Shown here: in pieces, positions 23,225 to 23,837 of the stretch
How positions within the stretch are numbered: position 1 is the first letter of the stretch
Layout of the letters: the number at the start of each line of letters is the position of its first letter
Assembly: GCA_045595745.1 (NCBI GenBank)
Contig: JAZOBB010000146.1
Coordinates: 1-23,837, forward strand
DNA length: 23,837 nt
DNA from: RGIG1666 sp045595745
Lineage (GTDB): Bacteria > Bacillota > Clostridia > UBA1381 > UBA9506
Reading direction: 5' to 3'
Program-made: the position numbers and the translations under genes
The notes under the pieces: generated by a model
What the model was told of the DNA's origin: nothing
Seen by the model: the letters and a program-made list of their open reading frames with translations, nothing else
The model's database searches: none

Positions 23225-23837
23225 TTATAAAATGATAATTTCTTTTCTAAACTCAGACGGAGTCTGATTATAACGTTCCTTAAATTTTCTTGAAAAATAA
23301 AACTGGTCGCAAAAGCCCAATTGCTGGCTTATTTCGCCAATAGAAATATATTTTTTTGAAAGTAATTGCTTAGCTTTAAAAAACACAAGGTCATCGATAT
23401 ATTTTCCGATGGTTTTGCCGGTTTCTTTTTTGAAGGTTTTGCGTAGCTTGCTATCTGACACAAAAAGTTCTTTTGCAATAGTTTCGACACTTAAATTTAT
23501 GCTTATATGTCTTTTAATATAATTTATGGTTTTTTCTACTATTTCTGAATATTGTTTAACAAAAATCTTTTCAAAATCATATTTTTTTGCGCAGTCAGAT
23601 ATAGTTTTATATAATATGGATTTCATTTTTAAAAAATCTATGTAATCATCAGATGAACTGCATTTTAACATAGTGTCAAAATCATCTTTTTCAAAAGGAA
23701 CCTGGCAAATGGTTTTTACACTGTCAAGCAGGTCGTGCTTTTCAGCTGCACTTATTGAAAAATGAAAAAATATTTTTTCTAAGTGTGTGCATCCGTATGA
23801 AGCTATGCATCCTGCGGGAATGAGATAGGCATTTCCA
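23225..23837 (-). CDS. AraC-family regulator, C-terminal part (partial)
   Basis: The minus-strand frame is open to the right window edge; 203 residues are visible. The N-terminal visible end (GNAYLIPAGCIASYGCTHLE, then KIFFHFSIS) matches the last strands of the AraC-type cupin. The C-terminal 100 residues are the double helix-turn-helix: TINYIKRHISINLSVETIAK with LFVSDSKLRKTFKKETG, then ISIGEISQQLGFCDQFYFSR and FKERYNQTPSEFRK. The internal Met at 23671 is not the start, because the conserved sequence continues upstream of it. It is a different gene from the AraC-type fragment at the left edge. Targets probably lie beyond the right edge. Confidence 0.9.
   Translation of the reverse strand, partial: GNAYLIPAGCIASYGCTHLEKIFFHFSISAAEKHDLLDSVKTICQVPFEKDDFDTMLKCSSSDDYIDFLKMKSILYKTISDCAKKYDFEKIFVKQYSEIVEKTINYIKRHISINLSVETIAKELFVSDSKLRKTFKKETGKTIGKYIDDLVFFKAKQLLSKKYISIGEISQQLGFCDQFYFSRKFKERYNQTPSEFRKEIIIL

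Overview
The window reads as a chromosomal segment of a low-GC Gram-positive bacterium of the class Clostridia, probably a gut or other anaerobic Oscillospirales-like organism. The reasons are strong AGGAGG-type ribosome binding sites, sigma-A promoters, a glgBCDAP glycogen operon, a fused IspH-ribosomal protein S1 gene (a clostridial hallmark) and an oxygen-sensitive radical SAM protein. No phage, transposase, CRISPR array, rRNA or tRNA gene was seen. Most of the window is ordinary core metabolism; the unusual parts are a few gene architectures and one intergenic repeat.

Layout. (1) 1-1620: the N-terminal part of an AraC-type regulator (minus strand, cut by the window edge) diverges from a single M20 amidohydrolase gene that ends at a perfect 20-bp-stem terminator. 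(2) 1625-5378: a three-gene operon with its own promoter: a sugar kinase of the BadF/NAGK type fused to an N-terminal XRE DNA-binding domain, a MurNAc-6-phosphate etherase (murQ), and a cytoplasmic DUF4838/GH163-like glycoside hydrolase. Together they look like a salvage route for peptidoglycan amino sugars, with a kinase that may also be the regulator. (3) 5377-6285: a PflX-type radical SAM protein on the minus strand. (4) 6464-16454: the glycogen operon glgB-glgC-glgD-glgA-glgP, closed by a neopullulanase-like GH13 enzyme that probably takes the place of the debranching enzyme. (5) 16458-19394, minus strand: dacA (D,D-carboxypeptidase), a LacI-family regulator and an XRE/S24 LexA-like regulator whose catalytic Ser and Lys are both replaced. 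(6) 19395-19905: the only large gap, a 511-bp divergent intergenic region holding two promoters and a 162-bp-period tandem duplication with a 121-bp identical, hairpin-rich core. (7) 19906-23172: cmk, plsC and ispH-rpsA, translationally coupled and closed by a strong terminator. (8) 23225-23837: the C-terminal part of a second AraC-type regulator (minus strand), cut by the right edge.

How the parts connect. GlgC/GlgD make ADP-glucose, GlgA polymerises it, GlgB branches it, GlgP releases glucose-1-phosphate and the GH13 enzyme would deal with branches and short dextrins. The kinase-MurQ-hydrolase set would turn MurNAc- and GlcNAc-containing material into GlcNAc-6-phosphate. The most novel candidate in the window is the duplicated structured element in front of cmk: its core can fold as a compact four-way cloverleaf with competing alternative pairings, and part of the pairing in the diverged second copy is kept by G-U wobbles.
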